This document shows, in pieces, positions 26,646 to 40,054 of a DNA stretch of 64,000 bases. Positions within the stretch are counted from its first letter, which is position 1, and the number at the start of each line of letters is the position of its first letter. A model generated the notes under the pieces. The model ran no database searches and was not told the origin of the DNA. It was given only the letters and a program-made list of their open reading frames with translations. Source of the stretch: Hydra vulgaris (taxonomy: Eukaryota; Cnidaria; Hydrozoa; Anthoathecata; Hydridae); the NCBI RefSeq assembly GCF_038396675.1, contig NC_088924.1, forward strand, positions 37,483,501-37,547,500, written 5' to 3'. The position numbers and the translations under genes are program-made.

Positions 26646-27698
26646 TTAAATTAAAATCTTCAAGAAGCCAAGCCTCTATGCCTCACACTTATACTAATTG
26701 TAATATCTTAAGGACAATACATCGTCTAAAATAGGCTTACAATGCAAACTTGTGTGATGGTAGACATGGTGGAAACTTGAGAAATCTAGGTAAGTTTCAT
26801 TATTCAATAATTGCTCCTGTAATTTTTCCGATAATAACTTTAAAAAATGTTGTTCCCTGTTTTTCATATTATGTTAAGAATTCTAATACAGCAGAATCCT
26901 TGCGCTTCTTAGGTAAACAATTTGTAAACATTACAAATCTACAGGAACGATGGATAGCCAGCAAAGAAATAATTTTTCTGAATTAGAACGTTAGCCTCAA
27001 AACTCCTACAATAAAAATAAAAACCGTAAAAAAAAAAAAAAAAAAGAAACACGAGCAAGCATAAGGTGTTTATTTACAAAATATGATTCTAATATTGATT
27101 GGGTGCAGTATGGTAGGTGTCTCTGGTGGTCACATCAATTTGTGAAATTATTGGTGATTCTGGATGTCAGGGTGAAGATGTAGAAAATCCTGATATATAT
27201 ATATATATATTTCTGAAAAAATTGCTTTTATAAGAGCGCAACACTAAGTCTAAGACATTGATTATAATAGATTACTGTTAAAATGCGAGGATCTTAAAAA
27301 AAGATTAAAAAAATAACATAGGGTCTTATGAGAGGGCTCTACTTTAGACGCTTGATGATATGAAGGTTGAGCCTAAAGCTTAACATGGTAATGTGTTTGT
27401 CGGTCATCATCTGCCATTTTTAAATTTTTTAATTAAATTTTTCATTCTAATATTATTAATATTAGTACTAATATTTTGACATTCTTTATTTATTTATCTA
27501 TTTAATTATCTCTTTTCATTCAACTATTTTCAACTTACTACTAAATCTTTGTTGTTGCTGTCATTATTTAAAAAATTTTTGTTGCTGTTGTTATTGTCTT
27601 CGTTTATTAAATTCTCCTTTATTATTTAATATTTATAATTATGTTATCATTATTATAACTATTATTACCATTATTGCTATTATTATTAATATTGTTAT
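26646..27698. other. AT-rich stretch with a poly(A) tract
   Basis: An 18-base A run at 27029-27046 follows an AATAAA at about 27011, the look of a retroposed 3' end, though no parent element is recognised. A 78-codon frame at 26750-26986 (begins MCDGRHGGNLRNLGKFHY) precedes it and is not identified. ATT-rich simple sequence precedes the hAT left end. Confidence 0.4.
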
Positions 27699-28247
27699 CA
27701 GGAGCGGATTCAGGGTGTAGCAAGTGAAGCAATTGCTACAGTCAACTCGGACTACATTTATTATTATTTTCTACACACATATATAAATATGTATATATTT
27801 TTATGCAAAAGAATAGAAAAATTTTAGATCAAATTTTGACCGCTGTTGTAGCTTAACTAATTTTACTAAATCGAAAATTAAATTTTTCACTAAAGAAACC
27901 CGAGTTTTTATAGGGTTTTGTCTCTCGTGTTCATAAATTTTTGTAAGAATGTCAAACATTTCGGAGCGTAGCTACTTAATTTTGACTGGGAGTGAAATAA
28001 AATGGCAAAATACGTGTTGCAACTGTAGTAAAATCCTGTTTGTGATGTTTTCAAACAACTCTAAACTTACCCCTGTGCAATTATTATATTGAATACCTAT
28101 TTTGTATTATGTTTTTATTAACAAGGAGGTCTTATATAAGAACTAAAAGTCATCAACCGAGGACCTGTAGCAAGTGTAGCAAAAAACCAAAATTATACTT
28201 GGGTGAATTGATATTACTATATATACGGTTAAAAAAGTTTTTTTAAT

Positions 28248-28676
<429 letters not shown>

Positions 28677-28702
28677 GTGTGTATGCATATAAATTTAATC
28701 TT

Positions 28703-29329
28703 ATGTCCAGAACTCCACAAGATGGCAATTGTTTTTTTTCTGCTGTATCCATTGCTTTAATCGGAAAAAATACACTAGCACCAACTCTTAGGAAACTTTG
28801 TGCAATTGAATTATACAATAGTGCAAATTTTTTTGCTTTGCATCCTGTTTTTTTTTTAGGTATCTCCAATGTCGCATATACTGCATTTGAGGCTAAGAAG
28901 TCTAAAGTTGATGCTATTTTGGCTGAAGCATCAAATATCTCATGTTTGGTCATCTTTAGTTTGTGTGATGTCAATCTCAAATATTTTAAAAGTATATTCT
29001 TATTTGTATAATATAACATTTTAACTGATTTGAATTTTATTATTTTATAATATGAATATTATTATGTATGTAATTATTTTCTATTTTAGATTCCTTTAAA
29101 AAATTTTTATTCTACTACAGGAGATGCATGTCTCGAATATCTCTTTAGAAATACACAGTCTTTTAAGAAATTCGAATTACCCAATCAAATAATTTACTTG
29201 ATGCTGTACAATGTTGAAACAAATAAAGAAATTCCAAGCAACCGTACACATATGGGAAAAATGCATTTTTTGAAATCTAATCACTATATGCCTCTGGTAT
29301 TTTTTAAAAGCGCTCAGCCAGAATTTTGA
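28703..29329 (+). pseudogene. OTU-like cysteine protease segment (two exons)
   Basis: The first part (28703-28991) reads MSRTPQDGNCFFSAVSIALI, containing the OTU catalytic DGNC motif, followed by LRKLCAIELYNSANFFALHP, which fits the helix after it. The second part, after an intron whose ends fit GT at 28992 and AG at 29118-29119 (phase consistent), reads DACLEYLFRN through KSNHYMPLVFF, where SNHY fits the catalytic His strand. The frame then meets TGA at 29327-29329 and runs on in the same frame afterwards. OTU proteins are deubiquitinases. It lies between the ends of a hAT element and just upstream of its transposase, on the same strand. Whether it is part of the transposase gene or captured host sequence cannot be told. 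Confidence 0.65.
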
Positions 29330-29556
29330 AATAATTTAGTTCGTACTCAAACAAGTTTAAATTCTGCAAAAAATATTGTTGTAACGAGAGAAAAAAGCAC
29401 TTCAAATACCCAACTTATTCAAATACCCCACTGTTCTGCTATTCAAAAAAGTAATTTGACCAAACCCTCATTTTGTATTAAGAATTTTTTTTTTGTGAAC
29501 AATAAACCATCGTCTGTGTCTGATTCATCTTTATATTTAAATAATAAATTTAAAAA

Positions 29557-31258
29557 TTGATATCATGCGTAACAATTCCGAAACTGCATGTATTATCTGA
29601 TGCTTATTTTCAAATATGCTTATTATATCTGATGGCATTATACGGTGACAAGATATTGAGTGACCATTTTAAAAATGGTCCTAAAAATGCTACTTATCGA
29701 TCAAAGGCAGTGCAGAATGAGTTGATTGATATTTATGCAAGTGTTGTTCGATCGCTATTGACAGACAGAATAAAGAAAGCAAAGTTTTTTTCTATTTTAG
29801 CTGACGAAGCTTCAGATGTTAGCCAAACAGAACATATGGCTATAATTGTTCGATATGTGGATGAATGCTGTAAAGTTAAGGAAGATTTTCTGAAAATTGT
29901 TTCTTGTAATACTGGCTTAAGTGGAGTTTCTTTATCAACCAAGATCAAGAAAAGTATTCATAAACTTGACCTGGAAATGTCCTATTGTCGTGGGCAAGGT
30001 TACAATGGGGCTGGTAACATGGCAGGGCGTTTTTGTGGTGTAGCAGCATTAATTTTAAAAGATGTTCTTAAAGCTCCATGCTTTTCCACTTTCCCACTAA
30101 AGCTTCACTGCTTTTCCTATCAACTTAATCTATGTGTTGCCAAAGCATGTGCAATTCCTTCCATTCGATATATGATGGATCATGTTTGAATTGTCTCTGA
30201 TTTTTTTAATAACTCTCCAAAAAGGTTAGAAGATCTATCTACAAAATTAATGAGCTATGCCCGACATCCTCTTTTCAAAAGACAATCAATGTTTGTAGAA
30301 CCGGGAGGATTAAAAGAATTGATGGTCTTGATGCCTTCATTGAAATATATCCAGCTATAGTTGCATCTCGTATTTGTATCAAAGAAGATGTGACATGGAA
30401 CTACAAATCCAAAGGTGATGCTTCTACATATGTGGCAATATGTTTTTCTTTTAAGTTTATCATCACCTTAATCATAGTTAGGAAGTTATTAGGCTATACA
30501 AGACCATTGACAAAAACTTTGCAAAAAGTTGATCAAAAAAATTTAAAGAATACTCTTATACCTCTTCCTAGCTCTATTGATATTTCACACACAGAATGGT
30601 ATAAAGAAGCTGTTAGCATAGCTGCAGCTACTAGTACAATGCCATCTAAACCAAGAACATGTGGTCAACAAACACAAAGTGATAACCATGAAGTAGATGA
30701 TATGAGTGAGTATTATCGAGTAATTTGTTCAATTCTTTTTCTTGATCACATTCTGATACAGCAAGGTTCTTTATTTTCTTTAGAAAATTTAGAATTGCTA
30801 GTTTTTCCGTTATACCATCAAATTTAATTTCTGACAAGGAGTGGAGGAAAAAAGCTAAAGAACTTGTTTGTACAAATTAAAACCATTTACCAGAACCAAG
30901 CTACTTTTATGCTGAGTTGGATATGTGGGAAGTTTACTGGGAAAATCACTCTGATAGTGCTCCTAAAACCATTTCAGATTCACTAGAAAAATGTGATGAC
31001 CATACGTTTCCCAAAATTTCCACTATATTTTGAATTCTTTGCACATTACCAGTCACAGCATGTACATGCGAAAGATCATTATCAGCTCTAAAATGAATTA
31101 AAACTTCCTTGTGCAATACTATGGGGGATGGTCGTTTAGATGGTATTGCCATATTGCACATTCATCGAGATATTAAAATTGGTTTGAATATTGTTGTAGA
31201 TAAATTTGCATTTCCAAAACTGCATTTCCACGAAAAATGGAATTTGAAAATATATTGA
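29557..31258 (+). pseudogene. hAT transposase (DUF4371 / ZMYM1-like), decayed C-terminal half
   Basis: The frame 29557-30189 encodes the catalytic half: GDKILSDHFKNGPKNATYRS, KKAKFFSILADEASDVSQTE (first acidic site), MAIIVRYVDE, SYCRGQGYNGAGNMAGRFCG (second site), and HCFSYQLNLCVAKACAIP. Later frames hold a helical insertion region (about 30390-30827) and the C-terminal dimerisation region near 31020-31180 (ILCTLPVTACTCERSLSALK, DGRLDGIAILHIHR). A stop at 30187-30189 and several frameshifts break it. The order and spacing match an otherwise complete transposase. Confidence 0.85.
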
Positions 31259-31297
31259 ACTCTGATGAGTAGATACATTTGCTACAAAGTTATACGG

Positions 31298-31300
<3 letters not shown>

Positions 31301-31387
<87 letters not shown>
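31301..31387. repeat. (TA)n microsatellite, left part
   Basis: About 43 TA units ending exactly at the CAGTGC end of the inserted hAT; the tract resumes at 34437. Confidence 0.97.
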
Positions 31388-31390
<3 letters not shown>

Positions 31391-31905
31391 TGCTTTTTTT
31401 CTAAAAAAAAAGGTGTCGGAACTCACCTGTATTTTTCTTTATATTTCAAAAATGAGGCAGAAATTAGTAATTTAATTTATAAATAATTTTTATATGTATA
31501 GCTGTTGGTAGGCTCCCCCGTACATCACACCCATAAAGGCGGGAACAAATATAAAAAACCGTTTTTTAATAAAAGAAGCTTTTTTTCAAATAATGACAGA
31601 TATTTTTTTTTGGATAGGGGTTGAGTGGGGGAGGGGTCAGTCACTGTATATAAAATGCAAACTTTACAAAACTGTAAACTTTTATAACAAATCCCATAGT
31701 TTTTGTAAATTTTCGTTGGACATATCTTCTTGTCTCCTTTCCTTGCTCTTAGTGTCTACTGCTGAATGCCATCCGCTAAGTAACTACGAATCAACGTACT
31801 TTGAAGGATCGAAGCTTGTTAGCGGTGGTCCCACTAATTTAATGAATAACAACGTTTAAACTGTTTTTGCCATTAATGAAGCCCTTGTTGGTGTGATGAT
31901 CAGAT

Positions 31906-33814
31906 TCATCTGTGAAAACCCTCATTCGCATTGACTTGAGGAAATGGGAATAGTATGTAGTGTACCAAATGAACTAAATTTTCAGGATATGTTTTTTCTG
32001 CCAGGTATTCACGGAATCCACGAATCATTTCTCTTTCATTTAACTGTAGTCTTAACGACAGATTTCTGATTTCAGTTTCTCCAAATGTCACTTGGTTGTT
32101 TATGTTATCAGGCCAATGATTTCGATCTAAGATGCGAGCCAACTGAGCTAATTCAACATCTTTGTCAGCAAGCAACCTTTTTTCAATTGATTCTTTTAGT
32201 TTTATATAAAAGGCGTTAGGATTAATAGCTGAATTGTTTTTGGAATTTTTATTGTGAAGTAAAACTATATGAAAACGGAGATTCTGTGCTGAAACTAAAG
32301 CAAACTTGTAATAGGGACCACCATTATTTCTGCTTTCTTCGAATACTTGAACGAGAGTTTTAATTTTTTGATTTGCTTTGTATAGATCAATATTGCGCTC
32401 TTGTCGGTCCAAACTCAATTCCGATAATTCTTGGAGAGCATCACACATTAATCCTAGATCTATTAAAAACTCTGTTGATGTAATTTTTTTTTTTTAAACC
32501 TGCATAAGTGGATTTTTCGTTTTTGTCCCTTATAGGATCAACCATCGCTTCCTCAAAATGTTTCACAAGCGCTTCGTAATTTTCCCATACTGCAAAAACT
32601 GAACGGAAACTAGATGACACCCAACGTGTATTTAAAATTCGACCAATTTTCAGCAGCTGAATATAAATTAATTCTGCGCATGAACGTAAGTCTCTGCTAT
32701 TTTTTGGGTAAGCATGATACACGACGAAAAGCTTATCAAGAAATGATTTGAATCTGTTAACACTTGAGATCTCCCTAATAGTATCGCCTACTTATAGTTC
32801 CAGTCTATGATTAGCACAATGCCAAACTATTTCAAAAGGAAACTTTTCAGTGATTAATTTAAAAACGCCACTTTTGCATCCTAACATTACTGCTGCGCTA
32901 TCACATGCTACAGAAACTAAATAATTTTTCAAATATTCATCTTTCATCCCATAAAAATGAAGACATTCAAGTAAAGCAACAATAAGTCCTTTAGCCGTAA
33001 CACTTTCAAGCTCCACTAAATCCAAAAATAAATTGATTGGTGAATTCATTCCGCTGCCTTTTACACAGCACAGAATGTGCTGTGTAAAAGGCATTAAGAT
33101 TTTTGGCTTATAGTGGTTGATTCATCAATAATTATCGAAATCTTACTCTTTGACTTTATGACTTCTGCAATAATTTTTTTCCTCATTTCGTTACCTATAT
33201 GATTGACAATATTAATGCATGCGTTGAAGAATACGACCCATTTCAACTCCATTAATTTCTTGAAGATCAATTTCCATTTCAAAATTATTAAAAGACTGAT
33301 TTCCTTTAGCAACTTTATATGCAGTTCAAAAAATTGTTGTTACAATTTTCACACGCGTTAAAGATTTTAAAATATTGTTTGACAGAGTCTCTTTTTTAGC
33401 TTCTTCTACCATCTTTAATGCACCTTGATGTCCTACAGATTCTTTGTGATCAAATATTTTCTTACGTAACGAACTTAACTGTTGCTTTCTTTTTTCACCA
33501 TAATAAAAAACTTTATTATTGAACCATTCTTTAGATATTTTCATTCCCATCTTAGCTTCTACGCCAAGTGTTTTCACTTTTTGGCAGGCAGTGCAACCGA
33601 GCTTTTTTTGTCGAAAACAAAGCCACTCTTTTTTGGAACAAAACTCTGTTTTTTGCTCTAAAGTCCAGCAACTTGGCCAGCTATAATTGGTGTCATTGTC
33701 TGCAGAAGGTAAATCTGACGTTGTAATTTTGATTTCTTCTGTTTCTTTTGCATTTAAATTGATTTTTTTCTGAACAGGGGAATCCACCGAGAAGAAACTG
33801 GTAATATTTTTCAT
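31906..33814 (-). pseudogene. hAT transposase, KIAA1586-like, decayed
   Basis: Minus-strand pieces 33814-33326, 33312-33094, 33094-32792, 32722-32441 and 32448-31906 together cover about 600 residues. They start MKNITSFFSVDSPVQKKINL, then a zinc-finger-like EWLCFRQKKLGCTACQKV, SKISIIIDESTTISQK (first acidic site), LVSVACDSAAVMLGCKSGVF (second), IVWHCANHRLEL, and ILNTRWVSSSFRSVFAVWEN. The C-terminal part ends in QVNANEGFHR with no clear dimerisation motif. This resembles the KIAA1586 / SUMO-ligase-like hAT group known in animals (recalled, not searched). Several frameshifts and one internal inverted duplication (33055-33093) break it. Confidence 0.78.
33055..33093. repeat. 18-bp-arm hairpin within transposase coding sequence
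   Basis: Arms TGCCTTTTACACAGCACA at 33055-33072 and its exact complement at 33076-33093, with a three-base loop GAA. It sits exactly at a break in the reading frame, so it looks like a local inverted duplication that disrupted the gene. Confidence 0.9.
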
Positions 33815-34433
33815 AATTAGTTTTGCGTTATTTTGTTTAATTGATATTTTATATCAGTATTTAAATATATAAATTAGGTTATAACTTTGAATTTAAAACG
33901 CTAATAACAGGAAATTCATTAACGATACAATAAAAGTTACTGTTGCAAATACTGTTGTAAAGTTTTTGTTTTAAAAATAGATCTTTTTAAAGTTGCGTGA
34001 GGTGTTGTGAGATTAATATTCGGACAAACATTGCACAGAAACAATAGAATTTCTTAAAAGATTTTTTAAAAACGCGAATGGTTGTGAGATTAATAATTGT
34101 TAATCTCGCAACCATACGCGTTTTCAAGAAATTGTATGTTTTTCCGATTATAATCGGAAAAACAAAGTTTTTGTTGAACTCAGTTTCTTGTTAACGTCAT
34201 AAAAACGAACGCTATTAAGAAAAAATGAAAATAAATTAAATTCTTCTCGAGCAAATTTTGAAACGCAGCGCTGTAATGTTTTAAAATCTACAAAGAATGT
34301 TTAATATTTAAAAATGAACTATTTTCATTATATAATACGAGGAAAAAAATGTTTATATAAAGCAAAAAAATTATATATATCAAAAAAAAGGTGCCGGAAC
34401 GCCGTTCCGGTGCGTTCCAGGCGAAAAAAAGCA

Positions 34434-34585
<152 letters not shown>

Positions 34586-34985
34586 AGAGAGAGAAAGAGA
34601 GAATATGTGTAGGATATTTTTATTTATTACTTATAAAATATTTACAGGATATTTTTATTAATACTGATAGAATATTTACAGGATATTTTTTTAATGCTAT
34701 CATGAATACTTTTATTATTATTTATTATATTTTGTTAAAAAAGTTTTAGGTTTTTTACTTTTTATGAAATTTATTTTTCTTTATATTTATTGAGTTCTAT
34801 CTTTGCCATTATTTTGTTTTAGTTGCCTACTGTTGAAATATGGTTTGAATTTAGTAAATTTTCATGATTTGAACTTTACTTTATTGATCATTAGCCAACA
34901 GTTTAGGATGTTGAATACAATTAAGGTAAGGATAAGTTTGTTTACTAAGTAACCTTGCAAAACAGGTTTTGCGGTTAAAATATTG

Positions 34986-35124
34986 CAGTGCGTTTTTTCT
35001 CCTCGAACGCACCGAACGCCGTTACTTCACCATTTAAAAAAAGCTTAAAAGTGTTACCTTTGTAATTTTTTGTGATATACTAATGATGATTTCTAACACC
35101 TTCTTTTTTAGAAAAAAAGCACTA
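34986..35124. mobile_element. 139-bp MITE related to the adjacent hAT, TSD TATTG
   Basis: Left end CAGTGCGTTTTTTCTCCTCG (34986), continuing AACGCACCGAACGCCGTT, matches the right end of the 31388-34436 element. The right end reverse complemented from 35124 TAGTGCTTTTTTTCTAAAAA matches its left end. Identical 5-bp flanks TATTG lie at 34981-34985 and 35125-35129. It is a non-autonomous relative of the neighbouring element in reversed orientation. Confidence 0.8.
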
Positions 35125-35465
35125 TATTGTTTATATCATTAATAATAACAATGACCTTCCAATAAACGTATTAAATCACATACTTTACATCAGTTCTCCT
35201 TTTTTAGAACAGCTCGAATGTTATTTTTCATACAATTAAACTTTGATTACAATGCCCGTTAGAATAATGTCGAAGGCTATCAAAAAAAAAAAATTTCATT
35301 GTTTGTTATTTTTATTGTAATTATAAGTAAGGTTTTTGGAATTTTTAGAAGAAGTCTATATGTTGGAGTTTAAAAAGAGGGGAAAAAAAAAAAAAAGTCC
35401 TCTGTTGCTCGGTTTATCGGGTTTTACTTTTGCTACAGTCAATATTATTCCTGGATCCGCCCCTG

Positions 35466-35620
35466 GTTATTATTGTTATTATTATTATTGTTAATATTGG
35501 TATTATTGTTATTATTATTGTTGTTGTTGTTATTACTGTTCTTATTACAATTATTATTATTGTTATTATCTTTATAATAATTAGTATTATTAATATCATT
35601 TATTATTACTATTTTCATCA
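35466..35620. repeat. ATT/GTT-rich trinucleotide simple sequence
   Basis: Imperfect TTATTATTG-type repeat directly beyond the hAT right end; similar sequence precedes the left end near 27640-27698. Confidence 0.9.
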
Positions 35621-35710
35621 TTGACCATAACATCATGTTGTTTATTCATTTAAAAATTTCCTTGAAATGTTATAACTTATTTCGAAAATGACGTCTTTAA
35701 AGCGGTTTAA

Positions 35711-35994
35711 TAATAGGCCGGGTGAATAAAAAAAAGCAATTGCTTTTACGTGAATATCAGCTTTACGTGAATAAACTTTATAATCAGCTTTACGTGAATA
35801 AACCCATTTGAAAGTTTGGTCAAGTTTTTATAAAAAACGTAAGCTGTTACGTAAAGCTAAATTACTCAGCGTTTTTGGAGTAAATTTCTTCACTTTACAT
35901 TAATAAAAATTTGAGGGATTTTGCTCAAATTTTTATTTACGTAAAGCTGAACAATTACTCCAATAAACGCTGAGCAATTGCTTTTTTTTTTTAA
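35711..35994. mobile_element. MITE-like element with complex inverted repeats
   Basis: AAAAAAAAGCAATTGC near the left and GCAATTGCTTTTTTTTTT at the right end are inverted. Inside, TTACTCAGCGTTTTTGGAGT pairs with ACTCCAATAAACGCTGAG, and a hairpin AAAAATTTGAG/CTCAAATTTTT lies between. CGGTTTAA occurs directly outside both ends (35703-35710 and 35995-36002), a possible 8-bp duplication. The left end has an extra GGCCGGGTGAAT not seen on the right, so the exact ends are uncertain. Confidence 0.6.
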
Positions 35995-36002
35995 CGGTTT
36001 AA

Positions 36003-38967
36003 CCTTTTTTAACTCTAATAAAAAGTCTCAATTATCTCTTTATCATTATTGAAGAAAAACAAACTTTAAAAAGACGAAAGAAATATAAAAATAATTTAAG
36101 TATCAAAGAGTTCAGGGTTCGCTCCACACCGGATAATGATTGTTCTATAAACGCTATTACAGTCACTATTACAGTTACGCAGTTTTGAAACTTATTATAC
36201 GATTAGCTATTATATTTAAATATTTCAAATATTGTACAAAAATCTAATTTACTGTTTTTAATTTTTGCATCTTCAGAATAAATATAGTAATATATTGTTA
36301 TATTTTCAACAAAGCTCCCGTGTTAATGTTATTAAAACCTATTACGGTTTAAATGTGCTGACTCATTAAATCCACCAATTTAAACTATGTTTATATAAAA
36401 AAAAAAATATTTTTAATAGTGTAAAATATTTTTATTTAATCATTATGGCCTAAGTCGATTGTCTCGTTGCCTACCTCAAAACAACCCTTGGCCAACATGT
36501 ACTTTATATTAAGGCTACAAAATTTTTGCTTTTAGTGTTAGCGCTAAAACGCAAGAGTAAGAAGGATTTTACTTGGTTGATATTTCTAATGTTGACTCAA
36601 TTATAATTTGAAAAGTTTTAATTTTTTTTAATCTGAAAGCTTATTTAGTTTTTATTTTTATTTTATACTTCTATGTTTTTTTGTTTTAAATAACTTTTTT
36701 TTTGTTAATATTAGGTTAAATAAAGAGCCTTTTTAATCATTTGTCTTTAAACTAAAAAATCTCTACCTTTAAATTTTTTTTTCAAGTCTTAAATGACGTC
36801 AATTTAAAGTTAATGAAAAAAACATATAACAATTTAACAACATAAAATAACTTCAAACCCACTCAGCTTTTTTATTTAAATCTTAAATGACGTCAATTTA
36901 AAGCCCCGAAGGAATATTATGACATAAAAATTTGACAAAAAAATTAACTCCGAATCCACTCAGAAATAATATATTTCAAATGCAAATTTGTCGGTGTTTT
37001 TAAGGAACGTCATGAGGTATGCCGATATCTAGAAATTCCATTATTTTGGCTTTAATCAAAACTACAACGACTTGAAAAAAACTACAACGGCTCTTTAACT
37101 TTGTACGCATTCATTATTTAAGATTTCTAAGAAAATTAGATTCAACAATATATTAAACAAGTTTGACAAGATATCTGCAAAAAATTAGAGGAGAAAAGTT
37201 TCGCCCAACCAATAAAAGACAGAAGATGTGACGTTCGACGAATGATTGATGCACAATGCAATCATTGTAATTTCATAACGCATATTTGAGGAGCCCATTT
37301 TAAAAACGTGTTAAGTTCTATTAAATAAATTTTGAGAAAACGACGAAAAACTGAACTACTCATAGTTGCGCATCAACAGAAATTGATACTTTTTTTGTCT
37401 ATTTTTAGGACAAAAAAACTTTTCAACTAGTCTAATATTATTATATAATTATAATATTATATAATATAGTATAATATTATTATAAAATTATAGATATCAA
37501 TATACAGAATTTGCAAATAGAACAAAAATTTTTTTTTTGTCCAAATTAGGGCGATTTGCAGATGGGCTCCTCATTTTTTAGTTTTGATAAAAAATTATAA
37601 ATAAATTAAATTATAAATTACAAGGAATGCGTTTTTCTTAAGTTTTTTTATTGGAATATACAGAAATAAATCTAAATCATTTTTTTTGTAAATTTTAAAT
37701 ATATTTATAAAAACTAAATACTAATACTAATTCATAGATACTCGACACAGTAAAAACTAAATAGTGTTATAAAACAAATATAATTTATGTTACAATCGTA
37801 CATCGTCCTTTATTGCATTAATCAATAATATCAATAAAAAATCACCTAAACCTTTAACATTTTATTGGTAAAAAAGTTTACTCACCACAAAACAATTGAC
37901 TTAGAGTCAAAAACAAAAAGAACCAAAATATCATTCTTTATACATCCGTAACGCTATAACGTTAATAAAATATAACTCTCTATTAAAAACTCATCACCAT
38001 TAATGTGATTAAAACAAAAACAAAAATGTATCATTGAATAATAATTTGACTCGCTTGAAATGATCAATGTAATAAATAAATTTACTTTTTCATTGGTTTA
38101 AATCATAAAAGAACATGTGTCGTAAGCTGTCACCTAATTTTAAAAATATGTAAAAATGACGATTGAAAAATACAAAATTTAATCTTTCGATATAACATTT
38201 GAAAGAAAAAAGAAAAAAAAAATAGGATAAAATGAGCTTGTAAACAAGTAAAGCCAATAAAAAGAGTAAATTTAATCAGAAAATGAAATCAGTCACTCTA
38301 ATTTCAAAACACAAGTTGAACTAAAACAAGAAGTAGGGTTTAAATCTTACCCTACTTTAAAATAACTGCGTGCACGTCATTTGAGTTACTCGCTGAGAAA
38401 GACTTGCACTCTTTACCCGTAACCACCTATTGATCTTTATCCATCGAATGAGCTAAAGAATCGGGAAGAAAAAAGTTTTTTCACTACAAATCAGAAGTAA
38501 ATAAAAATCATTGATCTTTTGAAAAAAATCCAGACTTGTCTTATAGAGAAAGAGCTAAAAAGTACAAAGTTTTTTTTGGTAAGGAAAGTGAAGAAATACT
38601 ACATTTACAAGTTGTTTTGGGAAATTAAATGCCCAATCGTTCTGCCAAAGCACAAACAATAAAACTTTACATCCAAGTTTTGACAAAATTAAATGACTGC
38701 ATTTTGATTCAATTTTTCGTGGCAGTGTTAGCAACAAGTATAAGTACAAACTAAATGACAAATTTGGAGAAAAAAATGGTTTTAATGGCAAGCAATTTGT
38801 AGTTGCTGAAGAACGAATAAACTTTTTTGACGTCATCAATTTTGATATCAGAAATTTATATTTAACTTGCAGTAAGCAACGCGTAATACGGGTTAGTAAT
38901 AAATAACTAATAACTAATTAACTTGATATATTTTCTGAAAAATTTAAAATGCAAATTCGTCTATATA
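36003..38967. other. AT-rich stretch with a 94-bp tandem duplication
   Basis: A 94-bp unit starting TCTTAAATGACGTCAATTTA occurs twice in tandem at about 36787 and 36881. AGGAGCCCAT near 37289 recurs inverted as ATGGGCTCCT near 37563, possibly framing a 280-bp non-coding repeat. No gene recognised; a 94-codon minus-strand frame at 38555-38839 shows no recognisable feature. Confidence 0.45.
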
Positions 38968-39063
38968 TAGGGCTCCGATTGTCCCGGTTTTTCCGCTGAA
39001 GAACTAAAAGTTTTAATTAGTTTTGCGCTCTCCTCCTTAAAACTCGGGACAATGGCAGCTTGA
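38968..39063. mobile_element. 96-bp hAT-type MITE, TSD TCTATATA
   Basis: Inverted ends TAGGGCTCCGATTGTCCCGG (38968) and, reverse complemented from 39063, TCAAGCTGCCATTGTCCCGA. The exact 8-bp flank TCTATATA lies at 38960-38967 and 39064-39071. Confidence 0.75.
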
Positions 39064-39235
39064 TCTATATAATATAAATTTTTGGTATTGCTCGCTTATT
39101 AGATTCTTTTTAATAACAGCAAGCACCGTAGAAGGAAAGCCAAGTACAACTCGCCAATACCTAAAAAAAAAAGATCATCTTAAACTACAAAACCAATATT
39201 TAACATATTTATTATTTTGTTTTAGAATAAGTAAG

Positions 39236-40054
39236 TTTATTAATAAAGGGGAGCATTGTTTTATATATTTATTATTGTGCTCATGAATTAGTGACTTGTT
39301 AAAACATTTCTTAAGCATGGTTAATATAATTAATAATTAACATAATTAATAGTTAATTAATTAATTACTTTAGATTATTAATACATAATTAATCAATAAT
39401 TGTACATATATTTTTATCATTTTAAATGATAATCTTCTTTTTGAGAAATTTCTTTTTTATTTTTGCGTTATTTATTAATCTTTTACTTTTATTTTATGCT
39501 GTTTATTTGCTTTTACTTAATTGGCAATGAAAAGTATTATAAATATAATTAAATAAGTTAAACTATAAAATGCTCTACCAATAAAACGTTTTTATATAAA
39601 ATCATATCTTCTTATTTTTCAAACCAATTCTTAAATGTTATTTTTGTCATTTAATATTTTAATAAATTTTGCTTTTTTTATTTTACAAAGCAATTGTTAT
39701 ATCTTATTTTTTGAAAAACTATAAATTTTAAACGATATGCGATATATTTAAATTTTCTTTTATAATATATGTCAGAGATATATACATTGAAACTATATTT
39801 TATTGTCAAACTATATTTTGTCTAGTAATGACGCATTTTTTGGGGCTTAATGATAAGACTAAATTTGTCTTCTTCTAGTTCCGGTCATGTAAATATTTTT
39901 TTATAAGTTACGACTGTAAATTTTTTTTTATCGGCAAAAGTGTAAATTTGAAATAAATAAAAAAAAAAAGGTAATTATCAATTAGGGTACGAAAAAATAC
40001 ATAAGAGCTTAGTAATAACAGAGTGTTCCAATAATGCTCCCCTTTATTAATAAA
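39236..40054. mobile_element. Non-coding element framed by a 22-bp inverted repeat
   Basis: TTTATTAATAAAGGGGAGCA (39236, continuing TT) recurs exactly in inverted orientation ending at 40054. The outer 12 bases are themselves a palindrome centred on TTAA, so the terminus could be GGGGAGCATT with a long duplication, or TAAAGGGG with a TTAA duplication. The interior is AT-rich without coding capacity. Confidence 0.6.

Noticed and set aside
35414..35636. Ile/Thr- and Asn-rich frames
   Set aside because: Translations of ATT/GTT simple sequence beyond the hAT right end.
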